64,000 nucleotides of DNA from Igneacidithiobacillus copahuensis (GCF_018854015.1 NZ_JAAXYO010000039.1:124001-188000), one strand, 5' to 3'. Positions 1 to 8,664 are shown, counted from the first letter of the stretch. Notes: generated from the letters alone by a model not told the origin. Made by a program: numbers and translations.

Positions 1-149
1 AGCCCGCCATCAAGGGGCAGACCGCCACTGGCTCCTACAAGCCAGCGCGCATGGAAACCGGCATCACCGTGCAGGTACCGCAGTTCGTCAACAATGGCGA
101 AAAGATCCGCGTCAATACCGTGGACGGCACCTATATCGATCGCGCCTGA
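1..149 (+). CDS. efp: Elongation factor P, C-terminal part (truncated by window edge)
   Basis: This is the last 48 codons of translation elongation factor P, which rescues ribosomes stalled on polyproline stretches. The visible part has the typical C-terminal OB-fold pattern: GQTATGSYKPARMETG, then VQVPQFVNNGEKIRVNT, ending in DGTYIDRA. The 5' end lies outside the window, so the start and the modified lysine loop cannot be seen. It is convergent with ftsB and shares a terminator with it. Identification is by motif recall. Confidence 0.9.
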   Translation, partial: PAIKGQTATGSYKPARMETGITVQVPQFVNNGEKIRVNTVDGTYIDRA

Positions 150-170
150 ACGAGGCGGGGTCAGACAACA

Positions 171-197
171 AAAAGCCCGCCAATGGCGGGCTTTTTG
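171..197. terminator. Bidirectional rho-independent terminator between efp and ftsB
   Basis: AAAAAGCCCGCC-AATG-GGCGGGCTTTTT is a perfect GC-rich stem with a 4-base loop. It is flanked by A5 on one side and T5 on the other, so it can terminate both the plus-strand efp and the minus-strand pyrG-kdsA-eno-ftsB unit. Confidence 0.9.
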
Positions 198-226
198 CTT
201 TCACGACTGCGGCTGCAGCAGGCGGC

Positions 227-571
227 TTAGTTCGCCTTGGCAGGAATCACCCAGACAAAGACTTCGTTCTTGCCCACCAGGCCAAGGTTCCGCCGTGCGA
301 GGCCGGCAACCGCACCAGAATCATTTTGCAGACTGAGGACTTCGGCGGCGAGCTTGTCGTTCCGTTTTTCCAGTCTCTGTGCATCGCTCTGGCGCTGTTC
401 CACCTGCGCATGCAGTTGCGCTACCGACCACCAACTACCGGCGCCGAACCACAGGAAATACTGCAGGCCCAGCAGGACCGCCAGCAGGAGCCAATCGACA
501 CGACTTAGCCCGCCGATGCGGGAAACCGCAGCGCGAGCCGAATCCAGAGAAGCATCCCAAACGACGGCCAT
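227..571 (-). CDS. ftsB: Cell division protein FtsB (septum formation initiator family)
   Basis: This 114-residue protein has one membrane segment at about residues 27-43 (WLLLAVLLGLQYFLWF). A periplasmic coiled coil follows (about 50-85), then the conserved tail ARRNLGLVGKNEVFVWV. That is the FtsB/DivIC layout. FtsB bridges FtsL and FtsQ in the divisome and helps activate septal peptidoglycan synthesis. The chosen ATG follows AAAGGA at short spacing. The N terminus is somewhat longer than in E. coli. Position directly after eno is the usual one in gammaproteobacteria, and it is probably the last gene of the pyrG operon. Confidence 0.88.
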   Translation of the reverse strand: MAVVWDASLDSARAAVSRIGGLSRVDWLLLAVLLGLQYFLWFGAGSWWSVAQLHAQVEQRQSDAQRLEKRNDKLAAEVLSLQNDSGAVAGLARRNLGLVGKNEVFVWVIPAKAN

Positions 572-612
572 GACATCCTTTGCTACAAAAAGTTACTGAG
601 TTGACTACAGTA

Positions 613-1893
613 TTAGTCCAGATTGTAAAAAGCTGCAAGGCCCGGGAAGCGTGCGGCATCGGCAAGTTCTTCTTCGATGCGCAGCAGGCGGTTGTATTTA
701 GCCACCCGATCGGTGCGCGACAGGGAGCCCGTCTTGATCTGCCCACAACCAGTGGCCACCGCCAGATCCGCCAGCGTAGTGTCTTCGGTTTCACCGGACC
801 GATGGGAGACGATGGCAGTGTAGCAGTGCGTCTTGGCCATTTCGATGGCCGCCAGGGTCTCGGTCAGGGTGCCGATCTGATTGAGCTTGATCAGGATACT
901 GTTACCCACGCCGCGATCGATGCCCTCCCGCAGGATGCTGGTATTGGTGACGAAAATATCATCACCGACCAGCTGCAGGCGATCCCCCAAGCGGTCGGTG
1001 AGCTGCACCCAACCTTCCCAGTCGTTTTGATCCATACCATCTTCAATACTCAGGATGGGATAACGGTCGACCAAATCATTGAGGTAATCGACAAACTGGC
1101 CACTGTCCAGCGAGCGGCCTTCACTGCTCAGATGATAGTACCCGTCGCGGAAAAATTCGCTGGATGCCGCGTCCATACCCAGCCAGATATCCTCACCGGG
1201 GGTATATCCGGCCTGACTGATGGCCTCGACGAGCAGTTCCAGAGCCGCCTCGTTGGAGGGCAGGTTGGGGGCAAAGCCGCCCTCATCCCCGACGGTGGTC
1301 GCCAGGCCCCGACCATGCAGCACCGCCTTCAGCCGATGGAAGACCTCGACGCCCATCTGCAGGGCCTCAGAAAACGACTCCGCACCCGCGGGAATAAGCA
1401 TGAATTCCTGCATATCGATGGCATTGTCGGCATGGGCGCCGCCATTGATGACATTCATCATCGGTACCGGCAACTGGATCGGTCCCAGGCCTCCCATATA
1501 GCGATACAAGGGCAGTCCCAAGGAGCGCGCTGCGGCATGGGCGCAGGCGAGGGAGACGCTGAGGATCGCATTGGCACCCAGGCGCGATTTGTTGGCCGTG
1601 CCATCCAGGGCACAGAGCTCGGCATCGAGTTCCGCCTGATTCTCTACCTCCATGCCGAGAAGAAGATCCTGGATTTCGCCATTGACGTTCTCGACCGCCT
1701 TGCGCACCCCCTTGCCGCCAAAACGCTCGCCACCGTCACGCAGCTCGACGGCCTCGCGCTCGCCGGTGGAGGCGCCGCTCGGCACAATGGCACGACCCAT
1801 GGCACCATTTTCCAGGGTTACTTCGGCTTCGACAGTGGGATTGCCACGGGAATCGAGCACTTCTCGGGCATGGATCTGGACGATGGCGGTCAT
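613..1893 (-). CDS. eno: Enolase
   Basis: This 426-residue phosphopyruvate hydratase interconverts 2-phosphoglycerate and phosphoenolpyruvate in glycolysis and gluconeogenesis. Visible family features are the N-terminal AREVLDSRGNPTVEAE, the Mg-site region SIEDGMDQNDW, the signature LIKLNQIGTLTET with the catalytic lysine, and SHRSGETEDT. Length is close to the E. coli protein (432). The start overlaps the kdsA stop by 4 bases, which implies translational coupling. A long antisense frame over this gene is a shadow. Confidence 0.98.
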   Translation of the reverse strand: MTAIVQIHAREVLDSRGNPTVEAEVTLENGAMGRAIVPSGASTGEREAVELRDGGERFGGKGVRKAVENVNGEIQDLLLGMEVENQAELDAELCALDGTANKSRLGANAILSVSLACAHAAARSLGLPLYRYMGGLGPIQLPVPMMNVINGGAHADNAIDMQEFMLIPAGAESFSEALQMGVEVFHRLKAVLHGRGLATTVGDEGGFAPNLPSNEAALELLVEAISQAGYTPGEDIWLGMDAASSEFFRDGYYHLSSEGRSLDSGQFVDYLNDLVDRYPILSIEDGMDQNDWEGWVQLTDRLGDRLQLVGDDIFVTNTSILREGIDRGVGNSILIKLNQIGTLTETLAAIEMAKTHCYTAIVSHRSGETEDTTLADLAVATGCGQIKTGSLSRTDRVAKYNRLLRIEEELADAARFPGLAAFYNLD

Positions 1894-2738
1894 GGTAGTA
1901 ACTCCTCAGGATGGTCTTCAGGGAAATCTTGCGCTTTGACGACGTGATCGATTTGTTGCAGTACCCGCAGGAGTGCTTCCATCTGCCCCAAAGGCCAGGC
2001 ATTAGGACCATCGGAGAGGGCACAGCGCGGGTCCGGGTGGGTTTCCATGAACAGGCCGGAAACGCCCGCCGCCACGGCTGCCCGCGCCAGTACCGGTACG
2101 AATTCCCGCTGCCCGCCCGAGCGGTCACCCTGCCCCCCCGGCAGCTGTACCGAGTGGGTGGCATCGAAGACCACCGGGCACCCGGTCTGACGCATCACCG
2201 CCAACGATCGCATGTCAGAAACCAGATTATTGTACCCAAAACTGACGCCGCGCTCACAGACGAGGATGTCCTCGTTGCCGGTTGCCTTGGCCTTAGTCAC
2301 CACATTGGCCATATCCCAAGGGGCCAGAAACTGACCTTTCTTGATGTTGACGGGCTTGCCCGCCGCAGCGACCGCCTGGATGAAATCGGTCTGACGACAG
2401 AGGAAGGCAGGGGTCTGCAGCACGTCCACCGCCTGGGCGACCGCTGCTACATCTTCCTTCTCGTGCACGTCGGTGAGCACGGGCACACCGATCTCAGTAC
2501 GCACTTTTTGCAGAATCCGCAGCCCTTCCTCCATTCCCGGTCCGCGAAAGCTGCCACCCGAAGAGCGATTGGCCTTGTCGTAGGAGCTTTTGTAGATGAG
2601 ATGAATGCCGAGACGATCGCAAATTTCTCGCAAGGATCTAGCACTGCGCAGCGCCAAGTCCTCGCTCTCGATGGCGCAGGGTCCGGCAATCAAAAAAAAC
2701 GGCTCGCGCAGCCCTACCGGAAATCCCAACAGTTTCAT
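1890..2738 (-). CDS. kdsA: 3-deoxy-8-phosphooctulonate synthase
   Basis: This 282-residue cytoplasmic enzyme condenses phosphoenolpyruvate with arabinose 5-phosphate to give Kdo-8-phosphate, needed for the lipopolysaccharide inner core. Recognised by FFLIAGPCAIES near the N terminus, YKSSYDKANRSS, VLTDVHE and FDATHSVQLPG. Length matches the E. coli enzyme (284). It overlaps pyrG by one base and eno by four, so the three genes are tightly coupled. Its presence supports a Gram-negative host with lipopolysaccharide. Confidence 0.97.
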   Translation of the reverse strand: MKLLGFPVGLREPFFLIAGPCAIESEDLALRSARSLREICDRLGIHLIYKSSYDKANRSSGGSFRGPGMEEGLRILQKVRTEIGVPVLTDVHEKEDVAAVAQAVDVLQTPAFLCRQTDFIQAVAAAGKPVNIKKGQFLAPWDMANVVTKAKATGNEDILVCERGVSFGYNNLVSDMRSLAVMRQTGCPVVFDATHSVQLPGGQGDRSGGQREFVPVLARAAVAAGVSGLFMETHPDPRCALSDGPNAWPLGQMEALLRVLQQIDHVVKAQDFPEDHPEELLP

Positions 2739-4372
2739 CAGCGGCCCCCCTGGGTACGGTAACTCTGTGCGGCACTGACAAAGGCATCGAAGAGCGGATG
2801 ACCTTCGCGTGGATTACTGGTGAATTCCGGATGAAATTGACACCCCAGAAACCAGGGATGATCCGGCAATTCGACTACTTCTACCAACGCACCATCGGCA
2901 GAGAACCCGGAAAAGCGCAGACCTGCCTTCTGCAATGGCGCCAGATAGCGATTGTTGAACTCGAAGCGATGGCGATGCCGCTCTTCGATTTCCCGGCGGC
3001 CATAGGCGCGTTCGGCCAAGCTGTCCGCTTCGAGCCGGCAAACCTGCGCTCCCAGACGCATCGTCCCGCCCAGGTTGCCGCCGGCCTCGCGATAGGTCAC
3101 CTGTCCATCGGGATCGGTCCATCCTTGCATCAAGGTGATAACTGGTTCCGGGGTATTGGGATCGAGTTCGGTACTGTTGGCATGGGACAGCCCAGCACAG
3201 TGGCGGGCGAATTCGACGACGGCCAACTGCATGCCCAGACAGATCCCGAGGTAGGGAATCCGCTGTTCGCGCGCGTGGCGAATGGCGCGGATTTTTCCTT
3301 CCGTGCCACGTCCGCCAAAGCCGCCTGGCACGAGAATGGCATCGGCATCCGCCAGACACTCCGGCCCCCTTTCTTCGATTTCTTCCGCATCCACAAAGAG
3401 AAAGCGGATCTTGCGCCGGGCTCGCAGCCCCGCATGTAACAACGCTTCGGAAAGCGATTTGTAGGACTCCGTCAGCCCGACGTACTTGCCGACCAGCGCA
3501 ATGCACAACTCTCCCTGCGGGTGTTCCATGGCATCGATGATGCCTTCCCAGACCGATAGATCCGGCTGCTGGGCAGGCAAATGCAGATCTTCCACCACCA
3601 GCTCGTCCAGCCCCTGGGCATGGAAAAGCAGCGGGATGCGATAGATGCTGTCGGTATCGATGGCGGAGATCACGGCGCGATCGGGCAGGTTGGAAAAGAG
3701 CGCAATCTTGGCGCGATGATCTTCCGGAATGGGGCGATCGGCGCGACAGAGCAGCACGTCGGGCTGAATGCCGATGGCGCGCAGCTCGCGCACGGAATGC
3801 TGGGTCGGCTTGGTCTTCATCTCCCCCGCCGAGGGCAGGTAAGGAACCAGGGTCAGGTGCAGGAAGATGGTATTGCCCCGCCCTTCTTCTACCGCCATCT
3901 GCCGGATGGCCTCCAGGAAGGGTTGCGACTCGATATCTCCCACCGTGCCGCCAATCTCCACCAGGGCGACATCCGCCCCTTCCGCGCCCAGGCGAATGCG
4001 GCGCTTGATCTCATCGGTGATGTGCGGAATGACCTGCACCGTGCGACCCAGATAGTCGCCGCGACGTTCTTTCTCGATGACCGTCTGGTAGACCAGACCG
4101 GTGGTGAAATTATTGCGCTTGCTCATACGCGCGGAGAGGAAGCGCTCGTAGTGGCCCAGGTCGAGGTCGGTTTCCGCCCCATCCGCGGTCACAAAAACCT
4201 CGCCATGCTGGAAGGGGCTCATGGTACCCGGATCGACATTGATGTATGGGTCGAGCTTGAGCATGGTCACCCGCAGGCCACGCGCTTCCAGCAATGCCCC
4301 CAGGGCCGCGCCCGCCGCACCCTTACCGAGAGAGGAGACGACCCCGCCGGTGACAAAAATATACTTGGTCAT
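2738..4372 (-). CDS. pyrG: CTP synthase (glutamine hydrolysing)
   Basis: This 544-residue protein makes CTP from UTP using glutamine. The N-terminal synthetase domain (about 1-265) starts TKYIFVTGGVVSSLGKG, the ATP-binding loop. The C-terminal glutaminase domain (about 290-540) contains the nucleophile motif GICLGMQ and the catalytic histidine in CQFHPEF. Length equals that of the E. coli enzyme. First gene of pyrG-kdsA-eno-ftsB. A plausible sigma-70 promoter lies just upstream. Confidence 0.98.
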   Translation of the reverse strand: MTKYIFVTGGVVSSLGKGAAGAALGALLEARGLRVTMLKLDPYINVDPGTMSPFQHGEVFVTADGAETDLDLGHYERFLSARMSKRNNFTTGLVYQTVIEKERRGDYLGRTVQVIPHITDEIKRRIRLGAEGADVALVEIGGTVGDIESQPFLEAIRQMAVEEGRGNTIFLHLTLVPYLPSAGEMKTKPTQHSVRELRAIGIQPDVLLCRADRPIPEDHRAKIALFSNLPDRAVISAIDTDSIYRIPLLFHAQGLDELVVEDLHLPAQQPDLSVWEGIIDAMEHPQGELCIALVGKYVGLTESYKSLSEALLHAGLRARRKIRFLFVDAEEIEERGPECLADADAILVPGGFGGRGTEGKIRAIRHAREQRIPYLGICLGMQLAVVEFARHCAGLSHANSTELDPNTPEPVITLMQGWTDPDGQVTYREAGGNLGGTMRLGAQVCRLEADSLAERAYGRREIEERHRHRFEFNNRYLAPLQKAGLRFSGFSADGALVEVVELPDHPWFLGCQFHPEFTSNPREGHPLFDAFVSAAQSYRTQGGR

Positions 4373-4405
4373 CGTGCCCCTCAGTCGCTCTGCAAAAACG
4401 CCTGC

Positions 4406-4434
4406 ATGGTAGCCAAATCCGGCCAGACAAACAA
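4406..4434 (-). promoter_or_regulatory. Candidate sigma-70 promoter of pyrG
   Basis: On the minus strand, TTGTTT, a 17-base spacer and TACCAT lie 34-62 bases before the pyrG start. Both boxes match only four of six consensus bases, so this is a candidate only. No better match was found in the gap. Confidence 0.4.
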
Positions 4435-4468
4435 CGTCGCGACCGGCATCTGGACGCCATCATGTCCA

Positions 4469-4498
4469 GGGGCGAAGCGGGATAGAAGGCCTCGCCCC
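4469..4498 (-). terminator. Stem-loop downstream of the alcohol dehydrogenase gene
   Basis: GGGGCGAGG and CTTCGCCCC form a 9-pair stem with one G-T pair and a 12-base loop, beginning 11 bases after the adh stop. There is no U-run, so termination may be rho-assisted, or the hairpin may only protect the 3' end. Confidence 0.4.
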
Positions 4499-4509
4499 GG
4501 TGGATTGCG

Positions 4510-5559
4510 CTACTTCAAGCTGGCCATATCGATGACGAAGCGATATTTCACGTCGCTTTTCAACATACGCTCGTAGGCCGTGTTGACATAGTCCATGGGA
4601 ATGACCTCGATGTCGGAGCCAATCCCATGCTCGGCGCAGAAATCGAGCATTTCCTGGGTCTCGGCGATGCCGCCGATGAGGGAGCCAGCGAGACTGCGAC
4701 GCTTGAAGATCAGGCTCGCAACCTCTGGCGACGGATGTGGATGTTCCGGCACACCGACCAGGGTCATGGTGCCATCACGCTTCAGCAGTTGCAAAAAGCC
4801 ATTGATATCATGGGGCGCTGCCACGGTGTTGAGAATGAAATCAAAGCGGTTTGCCTGCTTCGCCATCTGCTGGGCATCTTTGGAGATGACGACTTCATCG
4901 GCGCCCAGGCGCTTGGCATCCTCCATCTTACCCGGCGAGGTAGTGAACAAGACAACATGCGCTCCCATGGCATGAGCGAGTTTAACCCCCATGTGCCCCA
5001 GTCCCCCCAGACCAACGATGCCGACGGTCATCCCCGGTCCTACTTTCCAATGCCGCAATGGCGAATAGGTAGTGATGCCAGCACAGAGCAATGGCGCCAC
5101 ACTCGCCAGATCTTTCTCGTTGTGGGAAATTTTCAGGACGAAGGACTCCTTCACCACGATGCGCTGGGAATATCCTCCATAGGTATTCTCGCCGCCGAAA
5201 ACCGGTCCATTGTAGGTGCCGGTAAAACCATTCTCACAATATTGTTCTTCACCCTCATGGCAAGAACTGCAGTGGCCACAACTGTCGACCATACAGCCTA
5301 CCCCCGCCAGCTCGCCCACCTTGAACTTGCTGACGGCACTACCCACTGCCGTTACCCGACCAACGATTTCATGCCCAGGGACCGAGGGATAGAGGGTGTT
5401 ATGCCACTCGTTGCGCGCGGTGTGCAGGTCGGAATGACAGACCCCGCAGTAGAGGATATCGATCTGCACATCCTCGGGACCAGGTTCGCGGCGATCCAGC
5501 TGAAAGGGGGCCAATGGGGTATCAGCGGCTTGAGCAGCGTAGGCTTTGACAGAACTCAT
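4510..5559 (-). CDS. Zinc-dependent alcohol dehydrogenase, NAD(P)-linked, cinnamyl-alcohol/YahK-like
   Basis: This 349-residue medium-chain dehydrogenase oxidises alcohols or reduces aldehydes. Catalytic zinc ligands are in CGVCHSDLHTARNEW and PGHEIVGRV. Structural-zinc cysteines are in CGHCSSCHEGEEQYC. The Rossmann nucleotide loop is GIVGLGGLGHMGVK. These place it in the cinnamyl-alcohol dehydrogenase/YahK branch. The in-frame ATG 63 bases upstream is rejected because it overlaps the -35 box. The chosen ATG (MSSVKAYAAQ) follows AAGGAG by 6 bases. It is monocistronic, with its own promoter and a palindrome. Aldehyde detoxification is a guess. Confidence 0.88.
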   Translation of the reverse strand: MSSVKAYAAQAADTPLAPFQLDRREPGPEDVQIDILYCGVCHSDLHTARNEWHNTLYPSVPGHEIVGRVTAVGSAVSKFKVGELAGVGCMVDSCGHCSSCHEGEEQYCENGFTGTYNGPVFGGENTYGGYSQRIVVKESFVLKISHNEKDLASVAPLLCAGITTYSPLRHWKVGPGMTVGIVGLGGLGHMGVKLAHAMGAHVVLFTTSPGKMEDAKRLGADEVVISKDAQQMAKQANRFDFILNTVAAPHDINGFLQLLKRDGTMTLVGVPEHPHPSPEVASLIFKRRSLAGSLIGGIAETQEMLDFCAEHGIGSDIEVIPMDYVNTAYERMLKSDVKYRFVIDMASLK

Positions 5560-5576
5560 GAGCATCTCCTTATAAA

Positions 5577-5592
5577 TACCAACCGGTCGGTA
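5577..5592. promoter_or_regulatory. Palindrome over the adh start point, TetR-type operator candidate
   Basis: TACCAACCGGTCGGTA is a near-perfect 16-base palindrome with one mismatched pair. It lies just downstream of the -10 box, where a bound repressor would block initiation. The ACCGACCGGT core resembles TetR/AcrR-family operators. No regulator gene is adjacent. Confidence 0.5.
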
Positions 5593-5593
5593 G

Positions 5594-5622
5594 ATTATAG
5601 GATAAACGCAGTGCCCTGGCAA
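5594..5622 (-). promoter_or_regulatory. Sigma-70 promoter of the alcohol dehydrogenase gene
   Basis: On the minus strand: TTGCCA, exactly 17 bases, then a perfect TATAAT. The start codon is 34 bases beyond the -10 box. This is the best housekeeping promoter seen in the window. Confidence 0.8.
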
Positions 5623-5702
5623 AACCGCTAAAACCCTACAGCGCCTCTAAAGTATCTAAACAGAAGCTTCCACGCGACCAAGCGGGCAATTTTCGGGGCC
5701 GC

Positions 5703-6107
5703 TTATGCAGCAGCGACCCAGTTTTCCACCAGCAGTCCCGGATAGTCCCGGAAATCAGCCTCGTTGTTGGTAACCAGGGTAGCCCCCAAGCTAAGCGCAT
5801 GGGCGGCAATGAGGCGATCGAGGGCATCACGACGGCGGTTTGGAATGGCCGCACGGAGAAATCCATAAGCCACGGATGCCTCTTCCTCAAAAGACACGAT
5901 GGGGACACGGCTCACAATCAAACTCAGAATCTTTTCATCATGCGCCCGGTTGGCGGGCTGCATCTCGATACCTGCCCGCAATTCGGCATAGGTCACCGCC
6001 GACATGACCGCCTCTCCCTGTTCAAGCGTCTGAAATCGGGAAAGCAGGGAGGCTGGGCGTCGCTTGGCGAGATAAATGCAGATATTGGTGTCGAGCATGT
6101 ACAGCAT
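5703..6107 (-). CDS. vapC: VapC-family PIN-domain ribonuclease toxin
   Basis: This 134-residue PIN-domain protein is the likely toxin of a type II toxin-antitoxin pair. VapC enzymes are Mg-dependent RNases that often cut initiator tRNA or rRNA. The acidic site residues are visible: Asp6 in MLDTNICIYLAK, a Glu in YAELRAGIE, Asp in RRDALDRLIAAHA, and Asp in VTNNEADF. It starts 3 bases after the upstream vapB stop, the standard antitoxin-first order. All catalytic residues are intact, so it is probably active. The target is unknown. Confidence 0.88.
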   Translation of the reverse strand: MLYMLDTNICIYLAKRRPASLLSRFQTLEQGEAVMSAVTYAELRAGIEMQPANRAHDEKILSLIVSRVPIVSFEEEASVAYGFLRAAIPNRRRDALDRLIAAHALSLGATLVTNNEADFRDYPGLLVENWVAAA

Positions 6108-6110
6108 CGA

Positions 6111-6377
6111 TCAATCCGGTTTTTCTGCGGTCTGATCGAAATCTCCCCAATCGCGTTCTTTTTGTTCGTGGAATTCTCGACCTCCTGCCATAAAATCCGG
6201 GCTGAACATCGCAAAAATGTCCGGCAAATCTACCAAGGTCTTCTTTTCCAAAGGTTTAATCACCAAGGTGTTACCAACTCGCTCGATTTCCACTTCCTGG
6301 CTCGCCTCGACAATCGCTAGTTCCTTGGGAATCCGAATGGCCAGAGAGTTTCCACTCTTGAATACGCGGGTCTGCAT
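6111..6377 (-). CDS. vapB: VapB-family antitoxin (AbrB/SpoVT-type DNA-binding)
   Basis: This 88-residue protein has an N-terminal swapped-hairpin DNA-binding domain (about 1-50). It is recognised by VFKSGNSLAIRIPKEL and EVEIERVGNTLVIKPL. A C-terminal tail (about 55-88) rich in Phe, Trp and acidic residues is the type that wraps the VapC active site. It neutralises VapC and probably represses its own operon. AGGAGG precedes the ATG at good spacing. A palindrome overlaps the likely -10 box. Confidence 0.88.
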   Translation of the reverse strand: MQTRVFKSGNSLAIRIPKELAIVEASQEVEIERVGNTLVIKPLEKKTLVDLPDIFAMFSPDFMAGGREFHEQKERDWGDFDQTAEKPD

Positions 6378-6397
6378 GATGACCTCCTGAGCAATGT

Positions 6398-6432
6398 GTA
6401 TACAGGATATACCGCGTGCGCAACTCCTTCAA
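6398..6432 (-). promoter_or_regulatory. vapBC promoter with overlapping operator palindrome
   Basis: Minus strand: TTGAAG (6427-6432), a 17-base spacer, then TATCCT (6404-6409). The -10 box sits inside GTATA-TCCTG-TATAC (6398-6412), an inverted repeat of 5-base arms with a 5-base spacer. A VapBC complex bound there would occlude RNA polymerase, the usual autoregulation of these modules. Confidence 0.6.
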
Positions 6433-6551
6433 TCCACAGCCCCTTGCCCCAGCCGGTGTCCGACAAAAGTTTGTTGGCGAGTATTGCCGATGCTGGCGAA
6501 CTTGCGCCATTGCACGCAAGAATTAAATGGAACGACCGAGCGCGAAACGGC

Positions 6552-8570
6552 TCAGATGACCGCCGTCGCCTCAGGCCCGAAGAGGCGGGCCTGCAACTGG
6601 TGGATCTGGTCGCGCAGGCGCGCTGCCTCCTCAAACTCCAGGTTGCGCGCGTGACGGTACATCTGCTCTTCCAGACCCTTGATCTGCTTCGCCAGCTTTT
6701 GCGGATCATCGGTTGCATAGGTGGCAACCGGCTCGGCAGCCTTGGCACGGCCCTTGCCGCTGCGGTGATAGACCCCCTCGATGATATCGGCAACGGGCTT
6801 ATGGATGCCCTTGGGGGTGATGCCATGTTGGGTATTGAAGGCGAGCTGCTTCTCGCGCCGGCGTTCGGTTTCACGAATCGCCCGCTCCATGGAGCCGGTG
6901 ACGACATCGGCGTAGAGGATGGCGCGCCCATGCAGGTTGCGCGCGGCGCGGCCGATGGTCTGCACCAGGGAGCGTTCGGAACGCAGAAAACCCTCCTTGT
7001 CGGCGTCGAGGATAGCCACCAAAGCCACCTCGGGCATGTCGAGCCCTTCCCGCAACAAGTTGATGCCAATCAATACATCAAAGACCCCGGCGCGCAGATC
7101 GCGAATGATCTCCACCCGCTCCACGGTCTCGATATCGGAATGCAGATAGCGACACTGGATGCCCAAATCATGCAAATAATCGGTCAGGTCCTCGGCCATA
7201 CGCTTGGTGAGGGTAGTGACGAGAATGCGCCAGCCACTGGCGATCACCTGGTGGATCTCGCTCACCAGATCGTCCACCTGCCCCTGTGCTGGCCGCACCT
7301 CCACCTCGGGATCGACCAGCCCCGTGGGGCGCACCACTTGTTCGACAACGGCACTGGAGTGTTCCAGCTCGTAAGGGCCGGGCGTCGCGGAGATAAAAAC
7401 GGTCTGCGGCATGAGGCGCTCGAACTCCGCAAACATCAGCGGTCGGTTATCGAGCGCCGAGGGGAGGCGAAAACCATATTCGACTAGGGTTTCCTTGCGC
7501 GAACGATCGCCCTTATACATGCCACCGAACTGCGGTACCGTCACATGAGATTCGTCCATGAACAGCAATGCATTCTCCGGCATATAGTCCATCAACGTCG
7601 GCGGGGGCTCCCCCGGCGCGCGTCCGGAAAGGTAGCGGGAATAGTTTTCGATACCCGAGCAGTAACCCAATTCTGCCATCATCTCCAGGTCGAAGCGGGT
7701 GCGCTGTTCCAGACGCTGCGCCTCCACCAGCTTGTTGGCCTCGCGCAGGGTTTCCAGACGCTCCCGTAACTCGTCCTTGATGTGTTCGATGGCCGCAAGA
7801 ATGGTCTCGCGCGGCGTCACATAGTGGCTTTTCGGATAGACGGTGTAGCGCGCCAAACGGGTGATGGTCTTGCCGGTCAGGGGATCGAAGAGGGAAACGC
7901 GCTCGATCTCGTCGCCAAAGAGCTCCACCCGCACCGCCTCGTCTTCGCTCTCGGCCGGCCAGATATCGATGACATCGCCATGCACCCGAAAGGTACTGCG
8001 TTTAAGCTCCAGAGGATCACGACTGTATTGCATGTCAGCGAGACGCCGCAGGATGGCGCGCTGCTCCATCTGGTCGCCCTCCCGCAGATGCAGAATCATG
8101 CGGTGATACGCAGCTGGATCCCCCAGACCATAGATGGCGGATACGGTGGCAACGATGATCACATCCGGCCGTTCGAGCAGGGCCTTGGTCGCCGACAGGC
8201 GCATCTGCTCGATATGATCGTTGATCGAGGCGTCCTTCTCGATGAAGGTATCAGAGGACGGCACATAGGCCTCGGGCTGATAGTAATCGTAATAACTGAC
8301 GAAATATTCGACGGCATTATGGGGGAAGAAGGCGCGCAGCTCGGCGTAGAGCTGTGCCGCCAGGGTCTTGTTCGGGGCCATGACGATGGCCGGCCGCTGC
8401 GTCTGCGCGATCACGTTGGCCATGGTGAAGGTCTTACCGGAGCCGGTCACCCCGAGCAGGGTCTGGAAGAATTCCCCGGCCTGCAGCCCCTGTACCAGCC
8501 CTGCGATGGCCTTGGGTTGATCGCCTTGGGGGGGAAAGAGGCTTTCCAGTACCATTTGCCGTTTTTCCAT
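6552..8570 (-). CDS. uvrB: Excinuclease ABC subunit B
   Basis: This 672-residue helicase-like damage-verification subunit of nucleotide excision repair has Walker A GVTGSGKTFTMANV and a beta-hairpin region with YYDYYQPEAYVPSSDTF. It also has the Walker-B-type box DESH, helicase motifs near IGRAARNLHGRAI, and a C-terminal UVR motif (about 630-665) that contacts UvrC. Length matches E. coli UvrB (673). It loads with UvrA and recruits UvrC. No LexA box was seen upstream. A second ATG five codons in is an alternative start. Confidence 0.98.
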   Translation of the reverse strand: MEKRQMVLESLFPPQGDQPKAIAGLVQGLQAGEFFQTLLGVTGSGKTFTMANVIAQTQRPAIVMAPNKTLAAQLYAELRAFFPHNAVEYFVSYYDYYQPEAYVPSSDTFIEKDASINDHIEQMRLSATKALLERPDVIIVATVSAIYGLGDPAAYHRMILHLREGDQMEQRAILRRLADMQYSRDPLELKRSTFRVHGDVIDIWPAESEDEAVRVELFGDEIERVSLFDPLTGKTITRLARYTVYPKSHYVTPRETILAAIEHIKDELRERLETLREANKLVEAQRLEQRTRFDLEMMAELGYCSGIENYSRYLSGRAPGEPPPTLMDYMPENALLFMDESHVTVPQFGGMYKGDRSRKETLVEYGFRLPSALDNRPLMFAEFERLMPQTVFISATPGPYELEHSSAVVEQVVRPTGLVDPEVEVRPAQGQVDDLVSEIHQVIASGWRILVTTLTKRMAEDLTDYLHDLGIQCRYLHSDIETVERVEIIRDLRAGVFDVLIGINLLREGLDMPEVALVAILDADKEGFLRSERSLVQTIGRAARNLHGRAILYADVVTGSMERAIRETERRREKQLAFNTQHGITPKGIHKPVADIIEGVYHRSGKGRAKAAEPVATYATDDPQKLAKQIKGLEEQMYRHARNLEFEEAARLRDQIHQLQARLFGPEATAVI

Positions 8571-8664
8571 CTCGCCCTCGCTCTACCAGAAGCATCAAGC
8601 TTAGTCCGAGTTGCAGATGGGCGGAAGGGCGCTGATTCTCTAGTTCCGTGCTCGCGCCACGTCC

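Noticed and set aside
580..1947. Long plus-strand open frame antisense to enolase (455 codons)
   Set aside because: The minus-strand frame is an unmistakable enolase. The plus frame has no family motif and is a product of codon bias.
5560..5622. Longer N terminus for the alcohol dehydrogenase starting at 5622
   Set aside because: That ATG overlaps the -35 box of a consensus promoter and lacks a ribosome-binding site. The ATG at 5559 has AAGGAG.
6501..6520. Inverted repeat CTTGCG-N8-CGCAAG between vapB and uvrB as a terminator
   Set aside because: The stem is short and there is no U-run on either strand. It may be chance.
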